DNA of 64,000 nt from Haloglycomyces albus DSM 45210 (GCF_000527155.1 NZ_AZUQ01000001.1:2229615-2293614); one strand, 5' to 3'. Counted from the first letter of the stretch, positions 1 to 9,280 are shown. Program-made: numbers and translations. The notes: generated by a model not told the origin, from the sequence alone.

Positions 1-1
1 C

Positions 2-133
2 GGTGCGCTCCTGCTGGGAGGTTCATGGACCACCGACCTTATCGGTCTAGTGGTGGGAGGACTGGCATTGGCCTCGCACTTCGCCCGCAAGAAGGCGGGG
101 CGAGGAGAGACCGTGCAGCCTACCGCCGGATAG
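2..133 (+). CDS. C-terminal fragment of a membrane protein (5' end outside window)
   Basis: An open frame runs in from the left edge and stops at TAG 131-133, giving a 43-residue tail. It has a hydrophobic, glycine-rich stretch (GALLLGG...DLIGLVVGGLALA) followed by a basic tail (FARKKAGRG), as expected for a last transmembrane helix with a cytoplasmic end. The DLIGL pattern recalls the C-terminus of large TRAP-type transporter permeases. That is a recollection of family style, not proof, and the rest of the protein is outside the window. A strong hairpin follows 14 bases after the stop. Confidence 0.5.
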   Translation, partial: GALLLGGSWTTDLIGLVVGGLALASHFARKKAGRGETVQPTAG

Positions 134-147
134 GTAGGTTCGCCCGA

Positions 148-190
148 CGGAAAGGGCCGGAAGTCGCTCACCGACTTCCGGCCCTTTCCG
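148..190 (+). terminator. Perfect 19-bp hairpin terminator
   Basis: Arms 148-166 and 172-190 are perfectly complementary around a 5-base loop. There is no U-run after it, which is common for actinobacterial terminators. It closes the transcription unit of the truncated gene at the left edge and separates it from the ATPase gene. Confidence 0.8.
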
Positions 191-315
191 CGTCGAGACT
201 TCGAAACCGGTCGGTGCGACGGCGTGTCACGGAGGTCAACGACGACTCGCTTGCTAATCTGAGCTTATTAATAATAGTAATCGTTTTCAACAAGCGACAC
301 GATAAGGAGCTCGGA

Positions 316-1278
316 GTGAAAATCGCATTCGTCGGTAAGGGTGGATCGGGAAAGACGACCCTGGCTTCGCTGTTCGCGCGTCACGCGGCTGACGCCGGAA
401 GCCGAGTCATGGCGCTGGACGCCGACATCAATCAACATTTCGCCACCGCTCTGGGGATGGACCCGGAAACGGCCGAACGGCATCCGCGCTTGGCCGAGTA
501 CATGAGCGATCTGAAAACACTGCTCCGGGGCTCGAATCCACGTATTCCGAACAACGACCTCATGTTGAAGACGACCCCTCCCGGGCCCGGTTCAACCTTG
601 CTGACTCTCGAGGACGACAACCCCGTCTTCGAGGCGGCGTTCAGCCGGATCGGTGACATCCGCTTCGCCGCCACCGGGGGCTTTGACACCGAAGACCTCG
701 GAATCGCTTGCTATCACTCCAAGGTCGGGGCGGTGGAGATGATTCTCAACCACTTGATCGATCGCACGGATGAGTTCGTGGTCGTGGACATGGTCGCGGG
801 GGCGGAGGCCTTCGCCTCCGGCATGTTCACTCGATTCGACCATACGTTCCTGGTTTGCGAACCCACCCTGCGCAGTGTGGGGGTTTACGAGCAGTATGCG
901 GCCTATGCGGCCGATTACGACGTCAATATCGCCGTTATCGGAAATAAGATCGACGAAGACGACGATATCGAATTTCTCAAACGGCACGTCGGCGATGATC
1001 TCGCGGCGGTGGTGGGGAGGTCCCGATACGTCAAAGCCGCCGAACGCGGTGTCGTCGGTCCGATATCCGAGCTGGAGCCGGACAACCGACAGGCGATCGA
1101 CCGGCTGCACCGTTGCGCGACGACGGCGACCAAAAACTGGACCAAATTCAGCCGACAAGCTCATGAATTCCATGCCCGTGCCGCCAAATCATGGGGCAAC
1201 GACCGTACCGGTTCGGATCTCACCCAACAGATCGTTTCGGATTACATCCTCGGCCCTCATCTTCTACCCGAGGTATAG
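316..1278 (+). CDS. MinD/CooC-like P-loop ATPase
   Basis: A 320-residue SIMIBI-class ATPase of the MinD/ParA/CooC type. The N-terminus carries a deviant Walker A motif (GKGGSGKTT, residues 7-15, signature lysine at 8), then ALDADINQ (33-40) and a Walker B-like VVVDMVAG near residue 155-162. The start chosen is GTG 316, with AAGGAG at 304-309 six bases upstream. The open frame reaches further left, but that part lies over the preceding hairpin and is not protein-like. CooC relatives drive metal-centre insertion and other relatives work in partitioning; nothing here identifies the client. The gene sits 160 bases upstream of an SCO5389-family gene, and I recall a similar pairing in Streptomyces. 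Function beyond ATPase is unknown. Confidence 0.85.
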   Translation: MKIAFVGKGGSGKTTLASLFARHAADAGSRVMALDADINQHFATALGMDPETAERHPRLAEYMSDLKTLLRGSNPRIPNNDLMLKTTPPGPGSTLLTLEDDNPVFEAAFSRIGDIRFAATGGFDTEDLGIACYHSKVGAVEMILNHLIDRTDEFVVVDMVAGAEAFASGMFTRFDHTFLVCEPTLRSVGVYEQYAAYAADYDVNIAVIGNKIDEDDDIEFLKRHVGDDLAAVVGRSRYVKAAERGVVGPISELEPDNRQAIDRLHRCATTATKNWTKFSRQAHEFHARAAKSWGNDRTGSDLTQQIVSDYILGPHLLPEV

Positions 1279-1437
1279 CGCCTGTTGGCCATCGCGCCGA
1301 TCCGCCCGTACCCGACATCTTGGGGATTGTCGTCTGGACGTTTTGCGTGCGGGAACGGCCATGGGTCGTTTAAGCGACAGCGATCGGCTCATTCCTTATT
1401 GACAATGATGTGCAACGTTCTGTGAGAGGAGAATCGT

Positions 1438-1848
1438 ATGTCCCTTGACGTACCAGAACAACTATTGGCCAAAGCGGAGCGGGGAAACGTGGAGGACTCC
1501 GAATTCGTGGAGTGCATCCGCACGTCTCTGCCCTTCGCCTGGGAAGTGATCAGCCGGGTCGTGGACGATCTCAAGAACGGCGTCGCCTCGTCGACGGGTT
1601 CGACCCAGTTCGCCGACAACACCACGCCGCCTCCCGACGAGGTGTCGCGCGGGCAACTGCTACGAGTGCTCGCCTCCGACTCCATGCGGGACGTCCTGGA
1701 GCGGTACTTCGGAGTCAAACTGGCGTTTCAGAACTGCCATCGGGTTGCCGCGTTCCCGCCCACCGAGGTTTCTTCGGGAACATACCAGGCGTTCGTCTCT
1801 CCACGCGGACAGCTGTTGAACCAATCGCCGGAACTACGCGATTGTTAG
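1438..1848 (+). CDS. SCO5389-family conserved hypothetical protein
   Basis: A 136-residue soluble protein that I recognise as the actinobacterial SCO5389 family: MSLDV start, a central ADNTTPPPDE segment, then FGVKLAFQNCHRVAAFPP, and the family-typical ending LLNQSPELRDC. No catalytic motif, signal peptide or membrane segment is visible. GAGGAGA lies seven bases before ATG 1438. It follows the ATPase gene in the same direction. The biochemical role is not known to me. Confidence 0.85.
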   Translation: MSLDVPEQLLAKAERGNVEDSEFVECIRTSLPFAWEVISRVVDDLKNGVASSTGSTQFADNTTPPPDEVSRGQLLRVLASDSMRDVLERYFGVKLAFQNCHRVAAFPPTEVSSGTYQAFVSPRGQLLNQSPELRDC

Positions 1849-1979
1849 GAATCGCCGCTTACCCACTTTCGGCTCGTATCGGCCTACCTCGTCGCGAGGT
1901 GGGCCGGAGCCGCTTATGACGGAAATGATCGACCTCTCACCGGGGTTACCGCCCTCGTGACGGCCTGTATTCTGGAGGC

Positions 1980-2759
1980 ATGTCAGTTGCCGTGCGTGTG
2001 ATTCCCTGCCTTGACGTCGATGCCGGTCGTGTGGTGAAGGGGGTCAACTTCACCGATCTCATCGACGCGGGCGACCCCGTGGAATTGGCACGAGCCTATG
2101 ACCGCGCCGGGGCGGATGAAATTACCTTCCTGGACGTCACCGCTTCCAGCTCTGATCGCGAGACCACCTATGACGTGGTGCGCCGTTGTGCGGAGGAAGT
2201 GTTCATCCCCCTGACCGTAGGGGGCGGAGTACGCAGTGCCGCCGATGTGGACCGGCTCCTGCGCGCCGGAGCCGACAAGGTGGGTGTCAACACCGCCGCC
2301 GTCAACCGCCCCGAGCTGATCGGCGAGATCGCCGACCGGTTCGGCAATCAGGTTCTCGTGCTCAGCGCCGATATCGCCGCGGAGGCGGACACGGATTCCG
2401 GCTGGGAAGTCACCACCCGCGGCGGACGCCGTCGCACCGGTATCGACGCCTTGGACTGGCTACGGCGCGCGGAGGAACTGGGCGTCGGCGAGATCCTGTT
2501 GAACTCGATCGCCGCCGACGGCACGAGGGCCGGGTTTGACCTGCCGCTGATTTCGGCTGCTCGTGCCTGCGTCGACGTTCCGATCATCGCCTCGGGCGGG
2601 GCCGGGAGGCTGCAGGATTTTCCACCCGCCGCCGCGGCTGGAGCCGACGCGATGCTCGCTGCCAGCGTATTTCACTTTGGCGAGCTGGCGATTCCCGACG
2701 TCAAGACGACCCTGTCGGAAGCGGGCCATCCCGTTCGCCACGTGGTCTCCACCACCTGA
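1980..2759 (+). CDS. hisF: Imidazole glycerol phosphate synthase cyclase subunit HisF
   Basis: HisF (259 residues) is the cyclase half of IGP synthase. With HisH-derived ammonia it converts PRFAR to imidazole glycerol phosphate and AICAR in histidine biosynthesis. The (beta/alpha)8 barrel markers are present: [17 protein letters not shown] with the catalytic Asp at about residue 12, VGGGVR in the phosphate-binding part, and SADIA with the second catalytic Asp near 131. ASGGAG closes the second phosphate site. CTGGAGG precedes the ATG. No other his gene is in the window, so hisF sits alone here, between the SCO5389-type gene and an ABC exporter. Confidence 0.97.
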   Translation: MSVAVRVIPCLDVDAGRVVKGVNFTDLIDAGDPVELARAYDRAGADEITFLDVTASSSDRETTYDVVRRCAEEVFIPLTVGGGVRSAADVDRLLRAGADKVGVNTAAVNRPELIGEIADRFGNQVLVLSADIAAEADTDSGWEVTTRGGRRRTGIDALDWLRRAEELGVGEILLNSIAADGTRAGFDLPLISAARACVDVPIIASGGAGRLQDFPPAAAAGADAMLAASVFHFGELAIPDVKTTLSEAGHPVRHVVSTT

Positions 2760-3110
2760 ATCGCCCACGTTTCCACTTCCCGGGGTGTCGGACCTCACGG
2801 GAAAACGGGGAATTTTGTACCGCAATATACGGTTGGTAGAGGTGCGGCCCACAGTGTGCCTGCCTCGCCGCCGAACCGATGCTCGATAAATCGGTTTGCT
2901 CTAAGAGTCGAAGTAAGGCATCATTGCTAGGCTGACTACTTGCCTGTCGGCAGGCAAGTTCGACTTTGAGGTGCCGATCGGCACCATCGCTGACGTTCAA
3001 GTAATGGCGAACTGGAACAGCCGGCAAGGATGAGCCGGTTCACCATCTCCTGAACAGCAGATAGGTCTGGAACGCACCCAAGGTGCAGTACTCACCCCAG
3101 GAGGCGCCGT
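2760..3110. promoter_or_regulatory. Intergenic region with two palindromes upstream of the ABC exporter
   Basis: A gene-free stretch holding two adjacent perfect inverted repeats. ACTTGCCTG-tcgg-CAGGCAAGT spans 2938-2959 and the 16-base palindrome GGTGCCGATCGGCACC spans 2970-2985. A weak sigma70-like pair, TTGCTC (2896-2901) and CATCAT (2919-2924) with 17-base spacing, lies just before them, so a protein bound at the palindromes would sit at or after the start of transcription. CAGGAGG precedes ATG 3111. The arrangement suits a TetR- or MarR-type repressor controlling the exporter, but no regulator gene is adjacent. The function is inferred from symmetry only. Confidence 0.5.
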
Positions 3111-4961
3111 ATGAGTGAATCGACCATTGACGAACCTTCCGAGGCGGATTCAACTCTGCCCAAGCCTACGAACAGGCACATACTCCGGCGCGGATTTTCC
3201 AATCTCGTACATTCCGTGCGTCTGGAACCAAAGCTCTTCTCCTTGGCCGTTTCAGGAGCCGTAGTCAACTCGGCGACCCAGATCGGAGCGGCCTTCGCGA
3301 TCGGGTACGTGGTGGACAACGTCGTCGTCCCCAGCTATGAACAGGAACGTTTTCTCGTGGGAACGGTGCTGGTCGGAATTCTGGCGCTCTTCGCCCTCTC
3401 GCTGGTGCGGTTCTGCTCCATGGCGACCCGCCGGATATTCGCCGGGTCCATGATGTACCGGGTACAGGCCCATCATCGTCGGAACATCACGCGGCGCTAC
3501 TTGGCGTTGCCGATTTCCTGGCACCAGAAACACCCCACCGGAACTCTGTTGTCGAACGCCAACGCGGACGTCGAAGCCTCCACCCGTCCCTTGGCCCCGC
3601 TGCCCTTCGCCTTCGGTACGGCCTTCCTCATCCTGGCTTCCGTCGGAGTGCTGTTCAGCCTGGACTGGGCGCTCGCACTGGTGGCTCTGGGGTTGATTCC
3701 GACGCTCTTTCTGCTCAACTCCGTCTACGCCACGCGTGTCTCACCACGTGCGAAGCGAGCTCAGGAATTGCGGGCCGAGGTATCCGGCGTCGCGCACGAA
3801 TCCTTTGACGGGGCCCTGGTCGTCAAGGCCATGGGGCAGGAGGAACAGGAGACTCTTCGGTTCCGCCGCTCTGCACATCGTCTTCGGGATGCCCTGATCC
3901 GCGTCGGGCGGATACGCGCCGCCTTTGAACCGATCATCACCGCGCTTCCCGAATTCGCGTCGGTGACCGTGCTCCTGGTCGGTCTGTATCGTTACCAGGG
4001 CGGGCATCTCAACCTCGATCAGCTGGTGACGGCCACGTTCCTGTTCACCGTCATCGCCTTCCCCATTCGTGCCATTGGATGGGTACTCAGCGAACTTCCC
4101 ACCTCGGTCGTGGGACGTGACCGTGTCGACCGCGTTACATCGGCGACCGGTGACATGACCTATGGGACGGCGCAATTGCCACCCAGCGATACGGCCGCTC
4201 GTCTCGAATTCGACGAAGTGGCCTACGAATACCCGGACGGCACGGTGGCGTTGAAGGACGTCAGCTTCGCGATTGAACCGGGTGAGACGGTGGCCCTGGT
4301 AGGAGCCACGGGCGCGGGTAAATCGACCGTGGCACATCTGGCCACTCGCCTGATAGACCCCAGCGACGGGCAGGTTCGCCTGGACGGCTATGACAGCCTC
4401 GACCTGGACCACCCCAGTCTGGCGGCGACCACCTCACTGGTGACACAGATTCCGTTCGTATTCGATGATTCGGTGCGACACAATCTAACGTTGGAACGCT
4501 CTCACGTCGACGACGACGATGTGAAACAGGCTCTGGCGGCCGCTCAAGCCGACGGATTCATTGGAGAGCTGTCCGACGGCTTGGAGACGGAACTGGGGGA
4601 GCGCGGCGCGAGCCTGTCGGGTGGACAACGGCAGCGCCTCACCATTGCCCGAGCCTTGGCGGGTCAGCCGCGCCTGCTGATACTCGACGATGCCACCAGC
4701 GCGGTGGATCCGACCGTGGAGGCGGCGATTCTGACCGGATTGCGGAATTCCGCACAAGCGACGTCGGTTCTGGTGGTTGCTTATCGACGCGCCAGCATTG
4801 CCTTGGCGGACAAAGTCGTGTTCCTGAAAGACGGCCACATCGACGACATCGGCGGTCACCGCGAACTGCTACGGCGCAATTCGGCCTATGCCGATCTGGT
4901 AACCGCTTATGAACAGGCGGAAGCGGAACGCGAATTCGACGAAGAAGCGAGCACGACATGA
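3111..4961 (+). CDS. ABC exporter half-transporter with degenerate ATP site (subunit 1)
   Basis: A 616-residue type IV ABC exporter half-molecule, with a six-helix transmembrane domain in residues 1-330 and a nucleotide-binding domain from about 360. Walker A is GATGAGKST near 398 and the signature LSGGQ near 502 is canonical. Walker B reads LLILDDATSAVDP near 521, with Asp where the catalytic Glu normally sits. The switch histidine is replaced by Tyr (AYRRAS). This is the pattern of the non-hydrolysing partner in heterodimeric multidrug exporters. The gene overlaps the next one by four bases (ATGA), implying translational coupling and a heterodimer. The substrate cannot be told from sequence. 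Confidence 0.93.
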   Translation: MSESTIDEPSEADSTLPKPTNRHILRRGFSNLVHSVRLEPKLFSLAVSGAVVNSATQIGAAFAIGYVVDNVVVPSYEQERFLVGTVLVGILALFALSLVRFCSMATRRIFAGSMMYRVQAHHRRNITRRYLALPISWHQKHPTGTLLSNANADVEASTRPLAPLPFAFGTAFLILASVGVLFSLDWALALVALGLIPTLFLLNSVYATRVSPRAKRAQELRAEVSGVAHESFDGALVVKAMGQEEQETLRFRRSAHRLRDALIRVGRIRAAFEPIITALPEFASVTVLLVGLYRYQGGHLNLDQLVTATFLFTVIAFPIRAIGWVLSELPTSVVGRDRVDRVTSATGDMTYGTAQLPPSDTAARLEFDEVAYEYPDGTVALKDVSFAIEPGETVALVGATGAGKSTVAHLATRLIDPSDGQVRLDGYDSLDLDHPSLAATTSLVTQIPFVFDDSVRHNLTLERSHVDDDDVKQALAAAQADGFIGELSDGLETELGERGASLSGGQRQRLTIARALAGQPRLLILDDATSAVDPTVEAAILTGLRNSAQATSVLVVAYRRASIALADKVVFLKDGHIDDIGGHRELLRRNSAYADLVTAYEQAEAEREFDEEASTT

Positions 4962-6733
4962 GCGAGATATCGGAAGCAAACCCACTGAACACGGTTCGTC
5001 GTGGCCTGGCGCTGTCACCGGAGCTCAAGCGCGGACTCACCTTGACGCTTATTCTCGCCCTCTTCGCCACGATAGGGCGCATTGTGGTCCCGGTTTCGGT
5101 GCAGAACGTTCTGGACAACGGAATCCTCGGCAGCGGTGGGCCGGATGTGGACTACGTGGTCGGGGTGGCAGTGTTGGCCTTCGCCGTCATCGTGGTGACG
5201 GCTGTGGCGAGCTACTGGATGAACCGGCGACTCTTCGTCTCCTCGGAGACGGCTCTGGCCAACGTTCGGGAACGTGCGTTTCGGCATATCCACGATCTTT
5301 CGATGCTGCATCAGCAGTCGGAACGGCGTGGTTCATTGACCGCTCGAGTCACTACCGACATCGACCAGTTGAGTCAGTTCCTGCAGTTCGGGGGAATCCA
5401 GCTGGTCGTCGCGGGAGGGCAGGTTCTGGCCGCCTCGGTGATCATGTTCGTTTACTCGCCCGTGCTGGCCGTCGTCGTCTGGGCGGCGGTCTTCCCCGCG
5501 CTTTGGCTCGTGAAATGGTTGCAGCCCCGCTTGGCCGTCGCCTATACGAGGGTGCGGCTTTCGGTGGGAACCATGTTGACGCGGGTGTCGGAATCGGTGG
5601 TCGGAGCCAACGTCATCCGTTCCTACGGGATCGGTGCTCGGACCAGCCGACGACTGGACGATGCGGTGGAACATCACCGGGTCGCCCAACAAAAGGCCAT
5701 GTATCGTTCGGCCTTTTCCTTTGGAGCCGGGGAAATGGCGAACTTCATCGTGCTCGCCGCCGTGGTGGCGTTCGGGACCTGGCAGGCCTCTAACGGACAG
5801 ATCTCAGTTGGTGAGCTGGCCGCATTCCTCTTCCTGGTGACCCTGTTCGTACAGCCGATCGTGATGGGTACCGAGATCCTCAATGAGGCGCAGAACGCGG
5901 TCTCGGGTTGGCGTCGCGTACTCGATATTCTGGACACCGACCCGGACGTCGCCGACCCGGGAGAAGAGGGAGTGGAACTTCCCGAAGGAACCTTGGGTGC
6001 AACGTTCTCGGACGTCCGGTTCTCCTATACGGAAGACGAAGAGATTCTGCACGGGATCAATGTCGACATCGATCCGGGCAAGAAGGTCGCCATTGTAGGT
6101 GAGACCGGTTCGGGGAAGACGACCTTCGCGAAGCTGTTGACCCGGCTGATGGACCCGACCTCCGGAGCCGTCACGCTGTCGGGTGTGGACTTGCGGGAGG
6201 TCCGCTTCGAGTCGCTGCGACGTCGCGTCGTCATGGTTCCTCAGGAGGGGTTCCTATTCGACGGGACACTGGCCGACAATATCCGCTTCGCACGCCCCGA
6301 CATCGACGATGCCGAGATTTACACGGCGTTCTCCGCCATGGGCTTGGACGACTGGGTGGATTCCCTCCCGAGCGGCCTGAACACCGAGTTGGGGGAAGCC
6401 GGCGAAAACGTCAGCGTCGGCGAGCGCCAGTTGGTCGCCTTGGTGCGTGCCTATGTCGCCGATCCCGACCTTCTCGTTCTCGACGAGGCCACCAGTGCCG
6501 TCGATCCGGCCACCGAACTTCGTCTGGCACAGGCTTTGGACGCGGTGACGCGGGGGAGGACGACCGTCATCATCGCGCACCGTCTGTCGACGGCCGAAAC
6601 CAGTGACGAGGTCATCGTGTTCGATCAGGGACAGATCGTGCAGCACGGGCCGCACACCGATCTGGTGGAGCAATCGGGAACGATCTACGCCAATCTCCAT
6701 TCGTCATGGATCGAGCAAACTCGGGCAGTGTAG
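4958..6733 (+). CDS. ABC exporter half-transporter with intact catalytic Glu and H-loop (subunit 2)
   Basis: A 591-residue partner of the preceding gene with the same fold. Walker A is GETGSGKTT near residue 381. Walker B is LLVLDEATSAVDP near 504 with the catalytic Glu, and the H-loop is IAHRLST near 538. Its own signature is degenerate, VSVGERQ near 485 instead of LSGGQ. The two halves are complementary. This subunit's Walker motifs face the intact LSGGQ of subunit 1 to make the one competent ATP site, while subunit 1's altered Walker B and H-loop face VSVGE here. A bidirectional terminator follows the stop. Confidence 0.93.
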   Translation: MSEISEANPLNTVRRGLALSPELKRGLTLTLILALFATIGRIVVPVSVQNVLDNGILGSGGPDVDYVVGVAVLAFAVIVVTAVASYWMNRRLFVSSETALANVRERAFRHIHDLSMLHQQSERRGSLTARVTTDIDQLSQFLQFGGIQLVVAGGQVLAASVIMFVYSPVLAVVVWAAVFPALWLVKWLQPRLAVAYTRVRLSVGTMLTRVSESVVGANVIRSYGIGARTSRRLDDAVEHHRVAQQKAMYRSAFSFGAGEMANFIVLAAVVAFGTWQASNGQISVGELAAFLFLVTLFVQPIVMGTEILNEAQNAVSGWRRVLDILDTDPDVADPGEEGVELPEGTLGATFSDVRFSYTEDEEILHGINVDIDPGKKVAIVGETGSGKTTFAKLLTRLMDPTSGAVTLSGVDLREVRFESLRRRVVMVPQEGFLFDGTLADNIRFARPDIDDAEIYTAFSAMGLDDWVDSLPSGLNTELGEAGENVSVGERQLVALVRAYVADPDLLVLDEATSAVDPATELRLAQALDAVTRGRTTVIIAHRLSTAETSDEVIVFDQGQIVQHGPHTDLVEQSGTIYANLHSSWIEQTRAV

Positions 6734-6759
6734 ACCGCGCAGCTTAACGTCGGACGTCT

Positions 6760-6806
6760 AACGTGCCGTCGGTCAGGACATTTGGTGTTCCGACCGACGG
6801 CACGTT
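6760..6806. terminator. Bidirectional hairpin terminator between convergent genes
   Basis: Arms 6760-6774 and 6792-6806 form a 15-bp perfect stem with a 17-base loop. It lies between the end of the ABC exporter (plus) and the end of the DUF3159 gene (minus), so it can serve both. Confidence 0.75.
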
Positions 6807-6814
6807 CGCGTCGC

Positions 6815-7501
6815 CTAATCGGCTGTGGTCGATCGTTGCGCCAGGTGGGGGAGCCGACGCTTGACCATCCAGATGGTCCAAACCACCAGCAGTGCCGTCA
6901 CCGGCCATCCCCCGACAAGGGTGGCGAGTCCCAACATTTCTTCCGCCTCGATTTGGTAGAGCCACAGGCGAAGGACGTTCTTCAGCAGGAAGACGACTCC
7001 CCATACGACGGTGACGAAGGACATGACCCGAAGGAGGCTCTTGTCCTCCCGCCATTCCTTCTTTCCGCCCAGCGACAGGATGGCGTACAGCCATCCGACG
7101 ATCGGGTGTCGCACCAGACTGGAGCCGATCAGCGCGAACCCGTAGATGAGCCCTTGGATGACGCCCCATATGTAGAAGTTGCGGGCCTCTCCGGTCTTCC
7201 ATGCCAACACCGCACCGATGGCGACTCCGAAGAGACCGTTGAGCGCGTACCGGACGGATTCTTTCCGTATCAGCCGAAAACCGGCGATGGCCAAGGCGGC
7301 CAGCACCGCGGTCGTGATCGCGACATGGAGGCCCTCGAAGGGGCCGACCTGATCGGGGAGCAGGGGGTTGAGAACTATGAACACCGTCAGGGGAACGGCG
7401 GCCTCGATAACACCTCGTGCACCGCCCAGCTGTTGTGACAGTTGTTCGGTGAACGGAGGTAGTTCGTCTTCCGGCCGAGTGCCGTTGGAGTCGATGGCCA
7501 C
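6815..7501 (-). CDS. DUF3159 family membrane protein
   Basis: A 228-residue polytopic membrane protein recognised as DUF3159, a family confined mainly to Actinomycetota. After a polar N-terminus with LSQQLGGARGVIEAAVPLTVF, at least five hydrophobic segments follow, spaced by short basic loops such as RLIRKESVRYALNG. It is the last gene of the minus-strand group dut - DUF3710 - OB-fold - DUF3159, whose order is widely conserved in actinobacteria as I recall it. Biochemical function is unknown. Confidence 0.85.
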   Translation of the reverse strand: MAIDSNGTRPEDELPPFTEQLSQQLGGARGVIEAAVPLTVFIVLNPLLPDQVGPFEGLHVAITTAVLAALAIAGFRLIRKESVRYALNGLFGVAIGAVLAWKTGEARNFYIWGVIQGLIYGFALIGSSLVRHPIVGWLYAILSLGGKKEWREDKSLLRVMSFVTVVWGVVFLLKNVLRLWLYQIEAEEMLGLATLVGGWPVTALLVVWTIWMVKRRLPHLAQRSTTAD

Positions 7502-7516
7502 AGGTCCCCTTTCGGT

Positions 7517-7918
7517 TTAACGTACCAATTCATAGTACGGGTTGTAGAACGTGAAAAGCCCGTCACGGTCGGCGACACGTCCAGCGACGCGGAGACGGGC
7601 TCCCGCTTCCAAGCCGGGGATGCGTCCCCGGCCCAACCAAATCAAGGTGGCGGTAGCGCTGCCATCGGAGATTTCGGCGCTGACCCGTAGCTGTTGCCCA
7701 CCCGTTTCGAAGACCACCAACGTCAGTCGGCCCAGGATCGTGGCATACGAGCGCACGTCGAGGTCGGCGATCGGAGTTCGCTGAAAGCGGCGTCGCGAGC
7801 GCACGTCACGGTTCAAGTCGGCGGCGTAGAGTTCCTCACTGGGGGCGCTCAGCTTACGGAAGCCGGCGCGTAGGCGTTCGCTCCAGCCGGTCTCGTCTCC
7901 CTTGGCGGCGGGGCTCAT
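7517..7918 (-). CDS. OB-fold nucleic-acid-binding domain protein
   Basis: A 133-residue protein with one OB-fold like the wedge domain of RecG. The core runs from RSYATILGRLTLVVF to RLRVAGRVADRDGLFTFYNPYYEL, with the characteristic GxLxxVRV-like and ATLIWLGRGRIPGL segments. A basic N-terminal patch (RDVRSRRRFQRTP) may contact nucleic acid. It begins nine bases after the DUF3710 stop, and no convincing ribosome binding site is seen, so coupled translation is likely. Single-strand DNA or RNA binding is inferred from the fold only. Confidence 0.8.
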   Translation of the reverse strand: MSPAAKGDETGWSERLRAGFRKLSAPSEELYAADLNRDVRSRRRFQRTPIADLDVRSYATILGRLTLVVFETGGQQLRVSAEISDGSATATLIWLGRGRIPGLEAGARLRVAGRVADRDGLFTFYNPYYELVR

Positions 7919-7927
7919 AGGGCGGTC

Positions 7928-8677
7928 TTATTTCCGTGGCTTGGGCGACGGTTTACGGCGTACCTTGGGGGTTTTGGTGTCGCCGGCGGCGATGACCGCT
8001 CGGTCGGATTCGCCCCCTTGTTTTTTGCGTTCCTCGATCTGGGCCGCCGCTTGCTCGGCCATCTTGGGAGGCAGTCGCAACGGCAGGGGCTCCCGCACCG
8101 GCATGGCGTTGTTGCCTCGATCGACCACGATATTGCGGAAGGCCTCGGTGAGTTCGGGCGCGGCTTCGGGATTGGCCGCGATCTCGCCTTGGAATGTGGC
8201 GGTGAGCAGCCAGCGGGGTCCGTCCACTCCGACGAAGCGAACCGTGGAGGTTCCTTTCTTTCCGGGGACTTTGGCGACGATTTCGGTGCCCCATTCCCCG
8301 TCGGTGCTCTCGTAGCTCCCGCCCTGGGAAGAGATTTGAGCGACGATGTCTTCTTGCAGCTCGTCCCAGATTCCTTCGCTACGGGGAGCGGCTCGCAGCA
8401 TCAACTGCATTCCGGATTTTCCGGCCGAAAGCGTCACCTTGCCGACATTGCCCTTGGAGTCGGTCTGTGCTTGAAATCCGACCCCACTGGGGATCGGTAG
8501 TCGGAACGCGCCTAGATCAAGTTGACGACCATTGTCGTCGTCTTCGAGAGCGTCCTTGACGTCGTAGGGGCCCGAGGTGGTGGCTTGCTCGACGGTGTTG
8601 TCGGTATCCGCCAGCGAGTCCAACACGGCTCCGTCGTCATTGCTACGTTTTTTCGACGACCGTCGGCGACCAAACAC
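7928..8677 (-). CDS. DUF3710 family protein
   Basis: A 249-residue soluble protein of the actinobacterial DUF3710 family. It has an acidic N-terminal third (DSLADTDNTVEQATTSGPYD), a conserved core LDLGAFRLPIPSG...VTLSAGKSGMQLMLRAAPRS and FVGVDGPRWLLTATFQGEIA, and a lysine/arginine-rich C-terminus (RRKPSPKPRK). The start is taken as GTG at 8677, six bases after AAAGGAGA; an in-frame GTG at 8683 is the alternative. It sits between dut and the OB-fold gene. Its molecular role is unknown. Confidence 0.85.
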   Translation of the reverse strand: MFGRRRSSKKRSNDDGAVLDSLADTDNTVEQATTSGPYDVKDALEDDDNGRQLDLGAFRLPIPSGVGFQAQTDSKGNVGKVTLSAGKSGMQLMLRAAPRSEGIWDELQEDIVAQISSQGGSYESTDGEWGTEIVAKVPGKKGTSTVRFVGVDGPRWLLTATFQGEIAANPEAAPELTEAFRNIVVDRGNNAMPVREPLPLRLPPKMAEQAAAQIEERKKQGGESDRAVIAAGDTKTPKVRRKPSPKPRK

Positions 8678-8794
8678 AAGCACTCTCCTTTTGGTTGTGG
8701 ATCCGCTGTTCCGGGGGTCCGGCCGGTGGATGACTCCGATGTCCCGTCGGGTGCGGTATTCGGCCGCGGTGACGGGGACCCATCACATGACTAC

Positions 8795-9280
8795 CTAACC
8801 GGTCATTTTAAGGCCACTGTGTCCACCCGATGAACCGTGTCCGTTGTCCCCTCGGCTTGAGTCGTCGAGCGAGCTCACGGGTACGAACCGGGCCTGCAGC
8901 ACCGGCTGTATGACCAGCTGGGCGATTCGATCACCTCGGTGAATGGTGACGGAGTCGGTGCGGTCCAGGTTGATCAGGTTGACACGTATCTCTCCACGGT
9001 AGCCCGAATCGACGGTTCCTGGCGAATTGACCCCGGTAATCCCCAAACGATGCGCCAAGCCCGAACGCGGAGTGATGAAGCCGACGTACCCGTGTGGGAT
9101 CTCGACCGCCACCCCGGTGGAGAACAGGGCACGCTCTCCGGGAGCAAGGGTGGCGTCGTGGGCGGACCGTAGGTCGGCACCGGCGTCGCCCGGGTGTGCG
9201 TATTCGGGTGGAGGAAGATCTGGATCGAGCAGCACCATGCGGACGGGCAGGGTATTTGTCGCGACATTTGGTTGTTCCAC
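8795..9280 (-). CDS. dut: Deoxyuridine 5'-triphosphate nucleotidohydrolase
   Basis: Trimeric dUTPase (161 residues) hydrolyses dUTP to dUMP and pyrophosphate, keeping uracil out of DNA and supplying dUMP for thymidylate synthesis. The five motifs are visible in order: [10 protein letters not shown]-like (read [11 protein letters not shown]), [23 protein letters not shown] with the catalytic Asp, [10 protein letters not shown], and a C-terminal glycine-rich motif. That last motif reads [11 protein letters not shown], with His in place of the usual Phe that stacks on uracil, a mild departure. The start is GTG at 9280 with only a weak AAGG upstream. It leads the DUF3710/OB-fold/DUF3159 group and is divergent from the DUF3093 gene. 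Confidence 0.95.
   Translation of the reverse strand: MEQPNVATNTLPVRMVLLDPDLPPPEYAHPGDAGADLRSAHDATLAPGERALFSTGVAVEIPHGYVGFITPRSGLAHRLGITGVNSPGTVDSGYRGEIRVNLINLDRTDSVTIHRGDRIAQLVIQPVLQARFVPVSSLDDSSRGDNGHGSSGGHSGLKMTG

Noticed and set aside
592-1173. A 193-codon minus-strand frame inside the P-loop ATPase gene
   Set aside because: It is the complement of well supported Walker motifs and has no independent evidence.
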